From positions 62,001 to 126,000 of the forward strand of contig JAIOPC010000010.1 of assembly GCA_021414085.1 (NCBI GenBank): a DNA stretch of 64,000 nt, in the 5' to 3' direction. How positions within the stretch are numbered: the first letter of the stretch is position 1; each line of letters starts with the position of its first letter. The notes under the pieces were generated by a model that was not told the origin of the DNA, did not search any database, and saw only the letters and a program-made list of their open reading frames with translations. The stretch is from Actinomycetes bacterium (GTDB taxonomy: Bacteria > Actinomycetota > Acidimicrobiia > Acidimicrobiales > Ilumatobacteraceae). Shown here piece by piece: positions 26,728 to 34,674 of this stretch. The translations under genes and the position numbers were made by a program.

Positions 26728-27708
26728 ATGCAAACTTTTCGCCGCCGAATAGTCAGTGTGCCCGCCCTACTGCTGGCAGCCGTTCTCCTGTTGGCCACGC
26801 TTCCGATTTGGGTTGTGCTCGGCGGCCTCGCCGACACTGTGCGTGGCCGATTGCGATTGCCGACAGTGCGACTGTTGGCCTTCGGGTTGTGCTGGGCGTG
26901 GCTCGAATTGATTGGCGTGGCGACTGCCGGTCTGTTCTGGATCACGGGGCGTCGCCGCAACCAGTCGGCGCACTATGGGCTAATGCGCTGGTGGGCGGCG
27001 CGCTTGATGGGCGCGCTGCGGTTCACCACCGGCATCAAAGTCGCGCAAGTCGACGCCGACTGTCTGCAACCCGGACCGGTCGTGTTGCTATGCCGACACG
27101 CAAGCCTCGCCGACTCACTCGTAAGCGCGTGGGTCAGCACGACACTGCAGGGCATGCAACCGCGCTACGTGCTCAAGCGCGAGCTGCTCGGCGATCCGTG
27201 CCTCGACATCGTGGGCAATCGATTGCCCAACCACTTCCTCGACCGCAATGCCACGGACTCCGACACGGAGCTGGCGGCGGTGCGGGCGCTGTCGCATGGC
27301 ATGAAGAGCAACCAGCTAGCGGTGATCTTTCCCGAGGGCACCCGCGCCTCGGTGAAGAAGCGCGAGCGAGCACTGGTGAAGATCGCCGAACGCGATCCGC
27401 AGCGCGCTGAACGTCTGGGCGCGCTGCAACACCTGCTCCCCGTGCGGCCGGCAGGCTCTGCTGCGCTGCTGGAAGGCGCACCCGAAGCCGACGTCGTGAT
27501 TGGCTGGCACGTCGGGTTCGAGGGCCTTGATACGTTCGGGGGCATCTTGCGCCATCTTGCACGCACGCCTCGCCCGATTCGATTTTGTGCCCGCCGCATC
27601 GCGCGCAGCGAGGTTCCAACCGGCGACGCATTCACTCGCTGGCTCGACGACGAGTGGGTCGCAACCGATCGCGCCGTTGCCGAACTGCTTGAGATGGATG
27701 CCAAATGA
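26728..27708 (+). CDS. PlsC-like lysophospholipid acyltransferase, membrane-anchored
   Basis: A 326-residue protein. Two hydrophobic segments near the N-terminus (LLLAAVLLLATLPIWVVLGGL and LLAFGLCWAWLELIGVATAGL) anchor it. The catalytic motif is CRHASLADS (HX4D variant with His and Asp) near residue 122, and VIFPEGTRASVKKRERAL near 200 is the glycerophosphate-binding motif. This longer form with a DUF-like C-terminus resembles poorly characterised actinobacterial 1-acylglycerol-3-phosphate acyltransferases. GAGGCACG precedes the ATG. Its stop overlaps the next start (ATGA). Confidence 0.83.
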   Translation: MQTFRRRIVSVPALLLAAVLLLATLPIWVVLGGLADTVRGRLRLPTVRLLAFGLCWAWLELIGVATAGLFWITGRRRNQSAHYGLMRWWAARLMGALRFTTGIKVAQVDADCLQPGPVVLLCRHASLADSLVSAWVSTTLQGMQPRYVLKRELLGDPCLDIVGNRLPNHFLDRNATDSDTELAAVRALSHGMKSNQLAVIFPEGTRASVKKRERALVKIAERDPQRAERLGALQHLLPVRPAGSAALLEGAPEADVVIGWHVGFEGLDTFGGILRHLARTPRPIRFCARRIARSEVPTGDAFTRWLDDEWVATDRAVAELLEMDAK

Positions 27709-28517
27709 ACGCTTATCAGGATCTGAGCACGGGACACGCGATGACGACTGCCGCAATCGTGATCGCCGTTGTGATGCTGACGACGTGGCTCGTCAGTGTC
27801 GCGTTAAAGAACGCGTCGATCGTTGACGTCGTGTGGGGCCTCGGCTTCGTGGCTGTCGCTTGGGTAGTGCGCCTGAGCGTCGATCCCGACAGCAAACGAC
27901 CCAACCTGCTGGTGGCAATGACCACCATTTGGGGTCTACGCCTTGCAATCCACCTGCTCTGGCGCAACCACTTCTCGGCTGCGACCAACAAGGGTGAGGA
28001 CTTTCGCTACCGCGCGATGCGCAAACGCTGGGGACAACGCTTCCCGTTGATCAGTTTGGTCACTGTGTTTCTCGTGCAAGGCGTGCTGATGTTCATCGTC
28101 TCGCTTCCTGTCCAATTGGGTCAGGTCAACGACAACCCCACACTTGGGGCGTTGGAGTGGTACGGCGGCGCACTTTTCTTGCTCGGATTGTTCTTCGAAG
28201 TCGTAGGCGACGCGCAGCTAACGCGCTTCCGGCGGGATCCTGCGAACGCGGGCAAAGTGATGAGCACTGGGCTCTGGCGCTACACGCGTCACCCGAACTA
28301 CTTCGGCGACGCCTGCGTGTGGTGGGGCATCGCCCTAGTCGCGGCCACGACCGGCTTCGGTCGTTGGGGCCTGATCGGCGCATTGGTCATGACAGTTTTG
28401 CTGCGTCGTGTCAGCGGCGTGACGTTGCTGGAGAAGTCGCTCTCGAAGCGTCGCGCCGGCTACGACGAGTACGTCGCACGCACGAATGCCTTCATTCCGT
28501 GGCGGCCGAGGCGCTAG
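27705..28517 (+). CDS. DUF1295/steroid 5-alpha-reductase-like membrane protein
   Basis: A 270-residue integral membrane protein with about six hydrophobic helices. SIVDVVWGLGFVAVAWVVRL, TIWGLRLAIHLLWRN and the C-terminal STGLWRYTRHPNYFGDACVWWGI mark the DUF1295 family, related to steroid reductases and isoprenylcysteine methyltransferases; the RHPNYFG loop is the cofactor-binding signature. The first 12 residues before MTTAAIV may not be translated. It overlaps the acyltransferase stop (ATGA), so lipid or isoprenoid reduction is plausible. Its TAG shares CTAG with the convergent gene's stop. Confidence 0.84.
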   Translation: MNAYQDLSTGHAMTTAAIVIAVVMLTTWLVSVALKNASIVDVVWGLGFVAVAWVVRLSVDPDSKRPNLLVAMTTIWGLRLAIHLLWRNHFSAATNKGEDFRYRAMRKRWGQRFPLISLVTVFLVQGVLMFIVSLPVQLGQVNDNPTLGALEWYGGALFLLGLFFEVVGDAQLTRFRRDPANAGKVMSTGLWRYTRHPNYFGDACVWWGIALVAATTGFGRWGLIGALVMTVLLRRVSGVTLLEKSLSKRRAGYDEYVARTNAFIPWRPRR

Positions 28518-29986
28518 TCGGTGCCCGGTCGGCGCTCGCCTTCCTTCTTCTGATCGCCCTTGTAGCCGGGCGGTGATGCCAATGCGATCTCTTCCTTTGT
28601 TGGCTTGCCGTGCGTGCGGCTCGCTTCTGGCAACAGATCCATGATCGCCTGCATGATCTTCGCGGTGTCGGCCTCGACATCCTTATAGGACAGCTTGACT
28701 GGGTCTCCGACGACGATCGTCACGGTCGGCGGCGTCACCACGTTCAGCACATTTGGGATGCGCGCGGAACGCGGCCACACCTTTTCGGTCCCCCATAGAC
28801 CAATCGGGATCACCGGCACCGGTTCGTTCAACGACTTATTCGCTAGCGCAGCCAAGCGTGCCGCGCCCCAACGACCCTTCAGCACTGGCTTGTAGAACGC
28901 CTTGCCGCGCGGGATCGTGCCTTGCGGCATGATCGCAACCAAGTCGCCGTTAGCCAGCGCCTCGGCCGCCGCTTGCAGCGGTTCGTCGCTGCCAGTGCCG
29001 CGGTCGACGCGAATGCCGCCCATCGCCGCCGCGATCTGGCCGAGCACAGGTGCATCAAACACTTCCTTCTTGCCCAAGAACCGAACTGTTCGTTCGGTCT
29101 GCGCAATTGCCACACCAATGGCAGCGGCGTCGAAGTAGCTGCGATGGTTGCCGACGAGAATCGCAGCACCATGTGCCGGAATGCGCTCGGTGCCTTCGAT
29201 GCGAAACTTCGCGTACGGGAAGAACACCGGGTGCGTGAAGTTGAGCGCCAGTCGCTGCAGATCCATATTCCCTCTTTGAGTTTTCGCGGGTGCCGATGAC
29301 TGCTGCGCTGACGTTGGTTTGAACGCAGCGGAAAGATCGATCGTCGGCCAGCGGCGCGCGGCTGCCATCAGAACCATACGCGGATCCGGGTTGACGACGA
29401 ACGGGTGGCCAACGGCCGAGAGCAACGGAGTGTCGTAGAAGCTGTCGCTGTACGCGTAGCTCTCAGCGAGATCGACGTCGTTGTTGGACGCCCACTCGCG
29501 CACCGCGGCGAGCTTGCCCGCACTCCACACGAACGGACCGTCCAGCGTGCCGTCGTACGTGCCGTCGGCGTTGACGCCGTACCGAGTGGCAACGACACCA
29601 TCGAGGCCCAGCCGATCCGCGAGCGGCTTCACAAGGTCGTAAGGCGTTGTGGTTGCCAGCACTACCGGCCGGCCAGCAGCGCGATGCTCTTCGAACAACG
29701 ACGCGGCTAGCGGCTGAACCATCGCGGCCAACGCATCGGCGACCTTGTCGGCGGCTTGTTGCACCACCTGTCGCGAGCGACCCTTCGCCAGATTGGCACC
29801 CTGGCGCGCAATCGCCATTGCAGGCAGCGTCTCGCCAATCGTGTTGAACAGCTTGTACAGCAGCGCTTCACCGGGTAGCGAGCGGTTGACTAGCCCGGCA
29901 TCGCGCATCGCCTGCGAGAAGTGAGTTCCGCTAGCACCGACGAGCAACGTGCGATCAAGGTCGAAGAATGCTGCGCCGCGCGTCAT
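28514..29986 (-). CDS. Bifunctional HAD-IB hydrolase / PlsC acyltransferase
   Basis: A 490-residue fusion like mycobacterial Rv2483c. Residues 1-220 are a HAD-IB (SerB-like) hydrolase: AAFFDLDRTLL with the nucleophilic Asp, VVLATTTPYD, and AYSDSFYDTPLLSAVG. A linker with Ser/Ala/Gln (about 222-240) leads to a PlsC domain: VGNHRSYFDAAA (HX4D) near 280 and IMPQGTIPRGKAFYKP near 350. It probably acylates lysophosphatidic acid, with the HAD half dephosphorylating a related substrate (inference). ATG 29986 follows a leaderless-type box; upstream in-frame codons are rejected. Confidence 0.9.
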   Translation of the reverse strand: MTRGAAFFDLDRTLLVGASGTHFSQAMRDAGLVNRSLPGEALLYKLFNTIGETLPAMAIARQGANLAKGRSRQVVQQAADKVADALAAMVQPLAASLFEEHRAAGRPVVLATTTPYDLVKPLADRLGLDGVVATRYGVNADGTYDGTLDGPFVWSAGKLAAVREWASNNDVDLAESYAYSDSFYDTPLLSAVGHPFVVNPDPRMVLMAAARRWPTIDLSAAFKPTSAQQSSAPAKTQRGNMDLQRLALNFTHPVFFPYAKFRIEGTERIPAHGAAILVGNHRSYFDAAAIGVAIAQTERTVRFLGKKEVFDAPVLGQIAAAMGGIRVDRGTGSDEPLQAAAEALANGDLVAIMPQGTIPRGKAFYKPVLKGRWGAARLAALANKSLNEPVPVIPIGLWGTEKVWPRSARIPNVLNVVTPPTVTIVVGDPVKLSYKDVEADTAKIMQAIMDLLPEASRTHGKPTKEEIALASPPGYKGDQKKEGERRPGTD

Positions 29987-29993
29987 GGCGAGA

Positions 29994-29999
29994 AGGGTA
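29994..29999 (-). promoter_or_regulatory. Leaderless-type -10 box of the HAD/PlsC gene
   Basis: On the minus strand TACCCT is followed by seven bases and ATG 29986, which fixes the start of the HAD/PlsC fusion. Confidence 0.45.
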
Positions 30000-30056
30000 C
30001 CCACCGAGCAACGGCCCGTCAGGCAACGGCGTCAGGCAGCGCTGCAGAAATGGGAA

Positions 30057-30082
30057 AGGCCCCGCTTGGGGAAGCGGGGCCT
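30057..30082 (-). terminator. Intrinsic terminator of the 6C-like RNA
   Basis: AGGCCCCGCTT and AAGCGGGGCCT form a perfect 11-bp stem around four bases. On the minus strand it is followed by TTCCCATTTC, a weak T-containing tail. It stands between two divergent protein genes, which makes sense only if it ends a transcript starting inside this gap. Confidence 0.7.
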
Positions 30083-30163
30083 CTCAACCTGGAACCCTGC
30101 GGTTGGGGGAACCACATTGGTGGGTTCTGTCGAGTGGGCCGTTGGGGGACGACCCACTTCGAT
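30057..30163 (-). ncRNA. 6C-like small RNA
   Basis: The minus strand folds into three hairpins. Hairpin 1 (30158-30133) pairs AGTGGG with CCCACT and CGT with ACG around a CCCCCA loop. Hairpin 2 (30116-30098) pairs TGTGGTT with AACCGCA, including a G-U wobble that only works on this strand, around a CCCCC loop, extended by AACCC/GGGTT. Hairpin 3 is an 11-bp GC-rich terminator. Two C-loop hairpins plus a terminator is the plan of the actinobacterial 6C RNA, though the loops here hold five rather than six C. A promoter-like pair lies upstream. The 5' end is estimated. Confidence 0.72.
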
Positions 30164-30169
30164 CATGTG

Positions 30170-30200
30170 AAAGTATGCACGATCTCGACCTATCTTTCAA
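30170..30200 (-). promoter_or_regulatory. Promoter of the 6C-like RNA
   Basis: On the minus strand TTGAAA (30200-30195) is followed after 17 bases by CATACT or after 19 by TACTTT (30175-30170). Transcription would start near 30163, just before hairpin 1. Confidence 0.5.
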
Positions 30201-30221
30201 GCAGTATTCGGCGATGTTCGG

Positions 30222-30227
30222 TATCGT
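30222..30227 (+). promoter_or_regulatory. Leaderless-type -10 box of the LysR gene
   Basis: TATCGT is followed by eight bases and ATG 30236. The 6C-like RNA is transcribed in the opposite direction from the same gap. Confidence 0.45.
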
Positions 30228-30235
30228 TTTTAGTG

Positions 30236-31192
30236 ATGGATCTCCGCCAACTGACGAACCTGGTGGCGATCGCCGATCACGGCTCTTTTTCGGCCGCCGC
30301 CAGGGCGCTGTACACCGTGCAATCCAATGTCAGTATGCATATCGCACGCCTCGAGCGCGAGCTCGGCGTGACGCTGGTCGATCGCCAAAAGGGTGGTTTG
30401 ACCGACGACGGCCTGCAAGTGGTCGAACGTGCACGCAGAGTGTTGTTTGAGGTAGACGACATCACGGCCGACATGGCCTCGCGTGGCGATGAGGTGCGCG
30501 GCGACACCCGCTTCGGGGTCATCGGCACGACTGCCCGTTGGCTGCTCCCCCAGCTGCTCACGCAACTGGGCCGCCAGCACCCAGGCGTGCACGTCATCGT
30601 GCACGAGGGCAACACCAGCGGACTGCTGCCGCGCCTCGTCGCGCAGCAGCTTGATGCCACGATCGTGCAACTGCCGGTGGACGAACTCGACGTCACGGTG
30701 GAGCCGCTCTTTGCTGAGGATCTCATCCTGCTCGTGCACACGCAGCACCACCTCGCGAGCCGCGACTCGATTGCGCTCGCCGAGCTCGCTGATGAACCAC
30801 TACTGCTGCCGCCGCGCGGCGCTGCCTTGCGGCGCGCGATCGATCGCGCCGCGGGCGCTGCTGGCGTGGAGCTGCAAGCGCAGGTCGAGATTGACGGCGT
30901 GCGGCTGCTCACGTCGCTGGCCTTCGACGGCTACGGCGCCGCCATCGTGCCGGCGACCGCCGTGCCCCGTTGGTTGCGGGGCGACTTCAAGAGCATCGCC
31001 GTGCCCGAGCTGCCGCGGCGCGTTGTCGGCTGGGTGCAGCGCCGGCGGCCGAGCCCAGGCTCTCCCACGCGGGCACTTCTGGCGGTATTGCGTGAGGTAG
31101 TCGCAACCCAAGGGGGCGAGCAACCAGGGGTCTACGTGGGCACCGATGCATTTCCACTTGGTCGTTCCGCCGCGTCGGCCGCGTCAACCTGA
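30236..31192 (+). CDS. LysR-family transcriptional regulator
   Basis: A 318-residue regulator. The N-terminal winged helix is MDLRQLTNLVAIADHGSFSAAARALYTVQSNVSMHIARLERELG (given here as MDLRQLTNLVAIADHGSFS and SNVSMHIARLERELG), followed by a linker helix and a two-lobed effector domain from about residue 90 (FGVIGTTARWLLPQLLTQL, DATIVQLPV, LLLPPRGAALRRAID). It lies 25 bases upstream of the carboxyltransferase gene, which it could regulate; the effector is unknown. The last 25 residues are Ala/Ser-rich and not conserved-looking. Confidence 0.9.
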   Translation: MDLRQLTNLVAIADHGSFSAAARALYTVQSNVSMHIARLERELGVTLVDRQKGGLTDDGLQVVERARRVLFEVDDITADMASRGDEVRGDTRFGVIGTTARWLLPQLLTQLGRQHPGVHVIVHEGNTSGLLPRLVAQQLDATIVQLPVDELDVTVEPLFAEDLILLVHTQHHLASRDSIALAELADEPLLLPPRGAALRRAIDRAAGAAGVELQAQVEIDGVRLLTSLAFDGYGAAIVPATAVPRWLRGDFKSIAVPELPRRVVGWVQRRRPSPGSPTRALLAVLREVVATQGGEQPGVYVGTDAFPLGRSAASAAST

Positions 31193-31205
31193 ACGACAGC
31201 CGCAG

Positions 31206-31211
31206 TAACGT
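31206..31211 (+). promoter_or_regulatory. Leaderless-type -10 box of the carboxyltransferase gene
   Basis: TAACGT lies six bases before GTG 31218 and supports that start codon. Confidence 0.45.
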
Positions 31212-31217
31212 TCCCCC

Positions 31218-32561
31218 GTGCCATCCGTCGCCCTCCGCCAACAGGTGCCGGGTTCGGTTCGTTCCGATGTCCGCGAATTCGGTGGCCGCGACGTGGTGTG
31301 GGTGGAGGTCGATTCCTCCTCACGACAAGGTGCGTTGTCCAGCGATTCATCATCGATGCTCGAGCACGCGGCGGCGACGGCCCTCAAGCAACGACTACCG
31401 CTCGTCGGCGTGTTGCGTTCCAGCGGTGCCGACATCGTCGAGGGTTTCGCCGCACTGCACGGTTGGGGACGCGCCGCCCGTGCACTCACCGCCTGTTCTG
31501 GCGTCGTGCCGACCGTGCTGATCGTCGATGGGCCAGCGGTTTCCGGCCCCGCGCTGCTGTTGGGCATCGCCGACCATGTCGTGATGACGGAGTCCGCCTA
31601 TGCGTTCGTCAGCGGGCCCACGATGGTTGCCGAGTTCACCGGCGTGGTGATCGATAACGACGAACTGGGTGGCGCGGCCAGCCACAGTCGATACAGCGGA
31701 TCTGCCTCGCTCGTCACAGCCACCGTTGCCGAGGCAATCGAGATCGCCGAACTGTTGCTTGCCTACTTCCCGCAACACAACGATGAGGAACCGCCGCTCT
31801 GGGCGACCGACGACGACATCGAACGACTGACACCCGAAGCCGGCGAGCTGATCCCCGCATCGTCGAACGGCAGCTACGACGTACGTGCCGTCATTCGTGC
31901 CCTTGCCGACGACGGCGACCTGCTTGAGTTGCGGCCGCGCTGGGCCACCAACGTGGTCACCGCGTGCATCACCGTCGGCGGCATGCCCGTGGGAGTTGTC
32001 GCCAACCAGCCGCTGGCACTGGCAGGGACGCTCGACATTCCCGCCTCACAAAAGGCGGCGCGCTTCGTCAGCACGTGCGATGCGTTCAACCTGCCGATCA
32101 TCACCCTGGTCGACACGCCCGGGTTCTATCCGGGCAAGGACTTGGAGTGGCGTGGCATGATCCGCCACGGTGCGCAGTTGGTGTTCGCCTACGGCCGCTC
32201 GACCGTGCCGCGCATCTGCGTGATCCTGCGCAAGAGCTACGGCGGCGCACACATCGTGATGGATTCCAAGAACATGGGCAACGACTTGTGTATCGCGTGG
32301 CCGTGCGCGGAGCTGGCGGTCATGGGCGCCGGCCAGGCCGCGGCAATCCTGCAGCGACGAGCAACCGACGACGAGCGGGCTGCATTCGAGGCCGACTACA
32401 CGCAACGGCTGCTGAACCCTTACGTCGCCGCCGAGCGGGGTCTCATCGATGCCGTCATCGAACCAGCCGAGACCCGCCGGATCGTTGGTCATGCGTTGGC
32501 GATGCTGGTCGACAAGCGCGAGCACCTGCAAGCTCGCCCCCATGACAACACCCCCTTATAA
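31218..32561 (+). CDS. Acyl-CoA carboxylase beta (carboxyltransferase) subunit-like protein
   Basis: A 447-residue crotonase-fold carboxyltransferase. The C-terminal half is clear: GMPVGVVANQPLALAGTLDI, FVSTCDAFNLPIITLVDTPGFYPG, GAQLVFAYGRSTVPRICVILRKSYGGAHIVM and WPCAELAVMGAGQAAAIL, as in AccD/PccB proteins. The N-terminal half is shorter than the usual 510-530 residues and lacks the typical opening helices, yet keeps VLIVDGPAVSGPALLLGIADHVVM. It probably transfers carboxyl from biotin to an acyl-CoA, with a biotin subunit encoded elsewhere. No RBS; a leaderless start is likely. Citrate synthase follows. Confidence 0.85.
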   Translation: MPSVALRQQVPGSVRSDVREFGGRDVVWVEVDSSSRQGALSSDSSSMLEHAAATALKQRLPLVGVLRSSGADIVEGFAALHGWGRAARALTACSGVVPTVLIVDGPAVSGPALLLGIADHVVMTESAYAFVSGPTMVAEFTGVVIDNDELGGAASHSRYSGSASLVTATVAEAIEIAELLLAYFPQHNDEEPPLWATDDDIERLTPEAGELIPASSNGSYDVRAVIRALADDGDLLELRPRWATNVVTACITVGGMPVGVVANQPLALAGTLDIPASQKAARFVSTCDAFNLPIITLVDTPGFYPGKDLEWRGMIRHGAQLVFAYGRSTVPRICVILRKSYGGAHIVMDSKNMGNDLCIAWPCAELAVMGAGQAAAILQRRATDDERAAFEADYTQRLLNPYVAAERGLIDAVIEPAETRRIVGHALAMLVDKREHLQARPHDNTPL

Positions 32562-32619
32562 GCTGGCGCAACATCAGTAGCGAGAACGACCGTAGAGACA
32601 AACAGTAGAGAGAAAGTGC

Positions 32620-33888
32620 ATGCCTGAGACCATCACCATCACTGACGATCGCACCGGCAAGACCGTCACCGTGCCGATCACCAACGGGACCTTCCCGGCC
32701 ACCGGCGTGCGCGAGCTCGACCCGACGCTCTTCATCTACGACCCGGCCTACATGCAAACGGCGGCGGCCAAGAGCGCCATCACTTACCTCGACGGCGAGG
32801 CCGGCATTCTGCGCTATCGGGGTTACCCCATCGAACAGCTGGCCGAGAAGAGCACGTACCTCGAGGTTGCCTATCTGCTGCTGAACGGCGAACTACCGGA
32901 TCGCGACCAACTGGCCAAGTGGACCGACGATGTCGTTCATCACACGTTCATTCACGAGAACATGCGCAAGCGCTTCGTCGACGGCTTCCATTACGACGCA
33001 CACCCGATGGGCATGTTGGTCAGCTCGGTCGCCGCGCTCGGCACGTTCTACAACGACGCGAAAAACATCCACGACAAGGACAGCCGCGACAAACAGATCC
33101 TGCGCTTGATCGCGAAGATGCCGACCTTGGCCGCAATGTGCTACCGCTTCTCGATGGGACTGCCGTTCGTGTACCCCGAGAACAACTTGTCGTACCCGGC
33201 CAACTTCCTCAACATGATGTGGAAGGTCGGCGACTACGAGATCGATCCGCGACTCGAGCGAGCGATGGACGTGTTGTTCATCCTGCACGCCGATCACGAG
33301 CAGAACTGCGGCACGACCGCGATGCGCGTTGTCGGCTCCAGCCAGGCCGACCCTTACTCAGCCGCCGCTGCGGCCGCTGCTGCGCTGTATGGCCCGGCGC
33401 ACGGCGGAGCAAACGAAGGTGCCGTGCGCATGCTCGCCGACATCGGTTCGCTCGAGAACGTGCCCGACTTCATCAAGGAAGTGAAGAGCGGCAAGGGCAC
33501 TCGCCTCACCGGGTTTGGCCACCGCGTGTACAAGAACTACGACCCACGCGCCACGATCATCAAGCAGACCGCATACGAGGTCTTCGAGGTCACCGGCAAG
33601 AACCCGCTGCTCGACATTGCGTTGAAGCTGGAAGAGACCGCATTGGCCGACCCGTACTTCATCGATCACAAGCTGTACCCCAACGTCGACTTCTACTCCG
33701 GCCTGATCTACCAGGCGTTGGGGTTCCCGGTGGCGATGTTCACCGTGCTGTTCGCCATCCCCCGCACGGTGGGCTGGCTGGCGCACTGGCAGGAGCTGCT
33801 GGCCGACAAGGAGCAAAAGATCAGTCGGCCGCGCCAGATGTACATCGGCCCCGACGCCCGCGATTTTGTGCCCATGCATAGCCGTTAA
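32620..33888 (+). CDS. gltA: Citrate synthase
   Basis: Condenses acetyl-CoA and oxaloacetate to citrate. The 422-residue type II-like enzyme has a beta-rich N-terminus (TITDDRTGKTVTVPI), GILRYRGYPIEQLA, the active-site segments LHADHEQNCGTTAMR, GPAHGGANEGAV, and GFGHRVYKNYDPRA, and the Asp in NVDFYSGLIYQALG. AGAGAGAAAG lies before the ATG. A 15-bp tandem duplication covers the last codons and the stop. With acn in the same window, two TCA-cycle enzymes sit on one strand. Confidence 0.96.
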   Translation: MPETITITDDRTGKTVTVPITNGTFPATGVRELDPTLFIYDPAYMQTAAAKSAITYLDGEAGILRYRGYPIEQLAEKSTYLEVAYLLLNGELPDRDQLAKWTDDVVHHTFIHENMRKRFVDGFHYDAHPMGMLVSSVAALGTFYNDAKNIHDKDSRDKQILRLIAKMPTLAAMCYRFSMGLPFVYPENNLSYPANFLNMMWKVGDYEIDPRLERAMDVLFILHADHEQNCGTTAMRVVGSSQADPYSAAAAAAAALYGPAHGGANEGAVRMLADIGSLENVPDFIKEVKSGKGTRLTGFGHRVYKNYDPRATIIKQTAYEVFEVTGKNPLLDIALKLEETALADPYFIDHKLYPNVDFYSGLIYQALGFPVAMFTVLFAIPRTVGWLAHWQELLADKEQKISRPRQMYIGPDARDFVPMHSR

Positions 33889-33905
33889 CTACATAGCCGT
33901 TAACT
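33877..33905 (+). repeat. Tandem duplication spanning the citrate synthase stop
   Basis: CATAGCCGTTAACT occurs at 33877-33890 and 33892-33905 (period 15). The first copy encodes the terminal His-Ser-Arg and TAA; the second repeats these codons and TAA in the same frame, so readthrough would add only Leu-His-Ser-Arg. Confidence 0.9.
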
Positions 33906-33948
33906 GACGAGGTGCACATCGTCGCGGAGGTCGGGGCCGAAACAGAAG

Positions 33949-34527
33949 TCACATACCGGGGACTAGCACCGCATCGATCACGTGTATCACGCCGTTGCTC
34001 GCGAGGATGTCGTAGCGCAGGATCGTGGCACCGCCGACGGCGACAACGTCGCCATCGACGGCAACGTGCAGAACTTCGCCGTTCACGGCTGTGAATGACT
34101 GGCCGTCCATCTGCATCACCATGTCGGAAGGTTCCGACATTGCGACCACGTGATAGTTGAGCAGCTCCGTGAGAGCGGCCGGATCCGCGAACAGCGCTGC
34201 CTGGTCCATCCCGGCTTCGGTCAGATAGGCACTAAACGCCTCGTCGGTTGGAATGAACACGGTGAATGGGCCTGCCCCATGCAGCCCGTCCATGATTCCC
34301 GCCGCGTCCAGCGCCGCGAGAAAGGTCCCTAGATCACCCTCGGCTGCCGCTACTTCGAGGATGTCGCCGGTGCCATCGACCATGCTGTCGTCGACCATGC
34401 TGTCGTTGGTTGCACTGTCTGCTGTCTGTTGCGTAGTGCTGGATGTGCCGTCATCGCCACACGCGGCCCCGAGGAGGGCGGCCAGCGCGACGGCGGGAAT
34501 GACGACAAAGTGCCGATGGTGCTTCAC
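33949..34527 (-). CDS. Fasciclin-domain lipoprotein
   Basis: A 192-residue secreted lipoprotein from GTG 34527 with AGGAG six bases upstream. The signal peptide ends LLGAAC; a Thr/Ser/Asp linker with NDSMVDDSMVDG follows. Residues 60-192 form one FAS1 domain with the H1 motif GPFTVFIPTDEAFSAYL and the H2 end VIHVIDAVLVP. It resembles mycobacterial MPT70/MPT83-type surface proteins, whose role is adhesion or unknown. It is divergent from a two-component operon that also encodes a sulfite-oxidase-family enzyme. Confidence 0.92.
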   Translation of the reverse strand: MKHHRHFVVIPAVALAALLGAACGDDGTSSTTQQTADSATNDSMVDDSMVDGTGDILEVAAAEGDLGTFLAALDAAGIMDGLHGAGPFTVFIPTDEAFSAYLTEAGMDQAALFADPAALTELLNYHVVAMSEPSDMVMQMDGQSFTAVNGEVLHVAVDGDVVAVGGATILRYDILASNGVIHVIDAVLVPGM

Positions 34528-34543
34528 AGATGTCTCCTTTTCT

Positions 34544-34562
34544 GGCGTGGTGATTCCACGCC
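34544..34562. promoter_or_regulatory. Inverted repeat upstream of the fasciclin gene
   Basis: GGCGTGG and CCACGCC form a perfect 7-bp dyad around TGATT, 17 bases upstream of the fasciclin start codon. It could be an operator or a 5'-leader hairpin; nothing distinguishes the two. Confidence 0.35.
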
Positions 34563-34661
34563 CGCGAGATGATGCGACGGCAACCTGTCGCGCAGCGATC
34601 ACGTTGCGAAACAACCACGAAACTCGTGTCGGGTGTCGTCTTCGAGTCGGGCAGACCTCCG

Positions 34662-34667
34662 TATCGT
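34662..34667 (+). promoter_or_regulatory. Leaderless-type -10 box of the response regulator gene
   Basis: TATCGT is followed by seven bases and GTG 34675, choosing that codon over GTG 34633 and 34666 in the same frame. Confidence 0.45.
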
Positions 34668-34674
34668 GTGCGCA

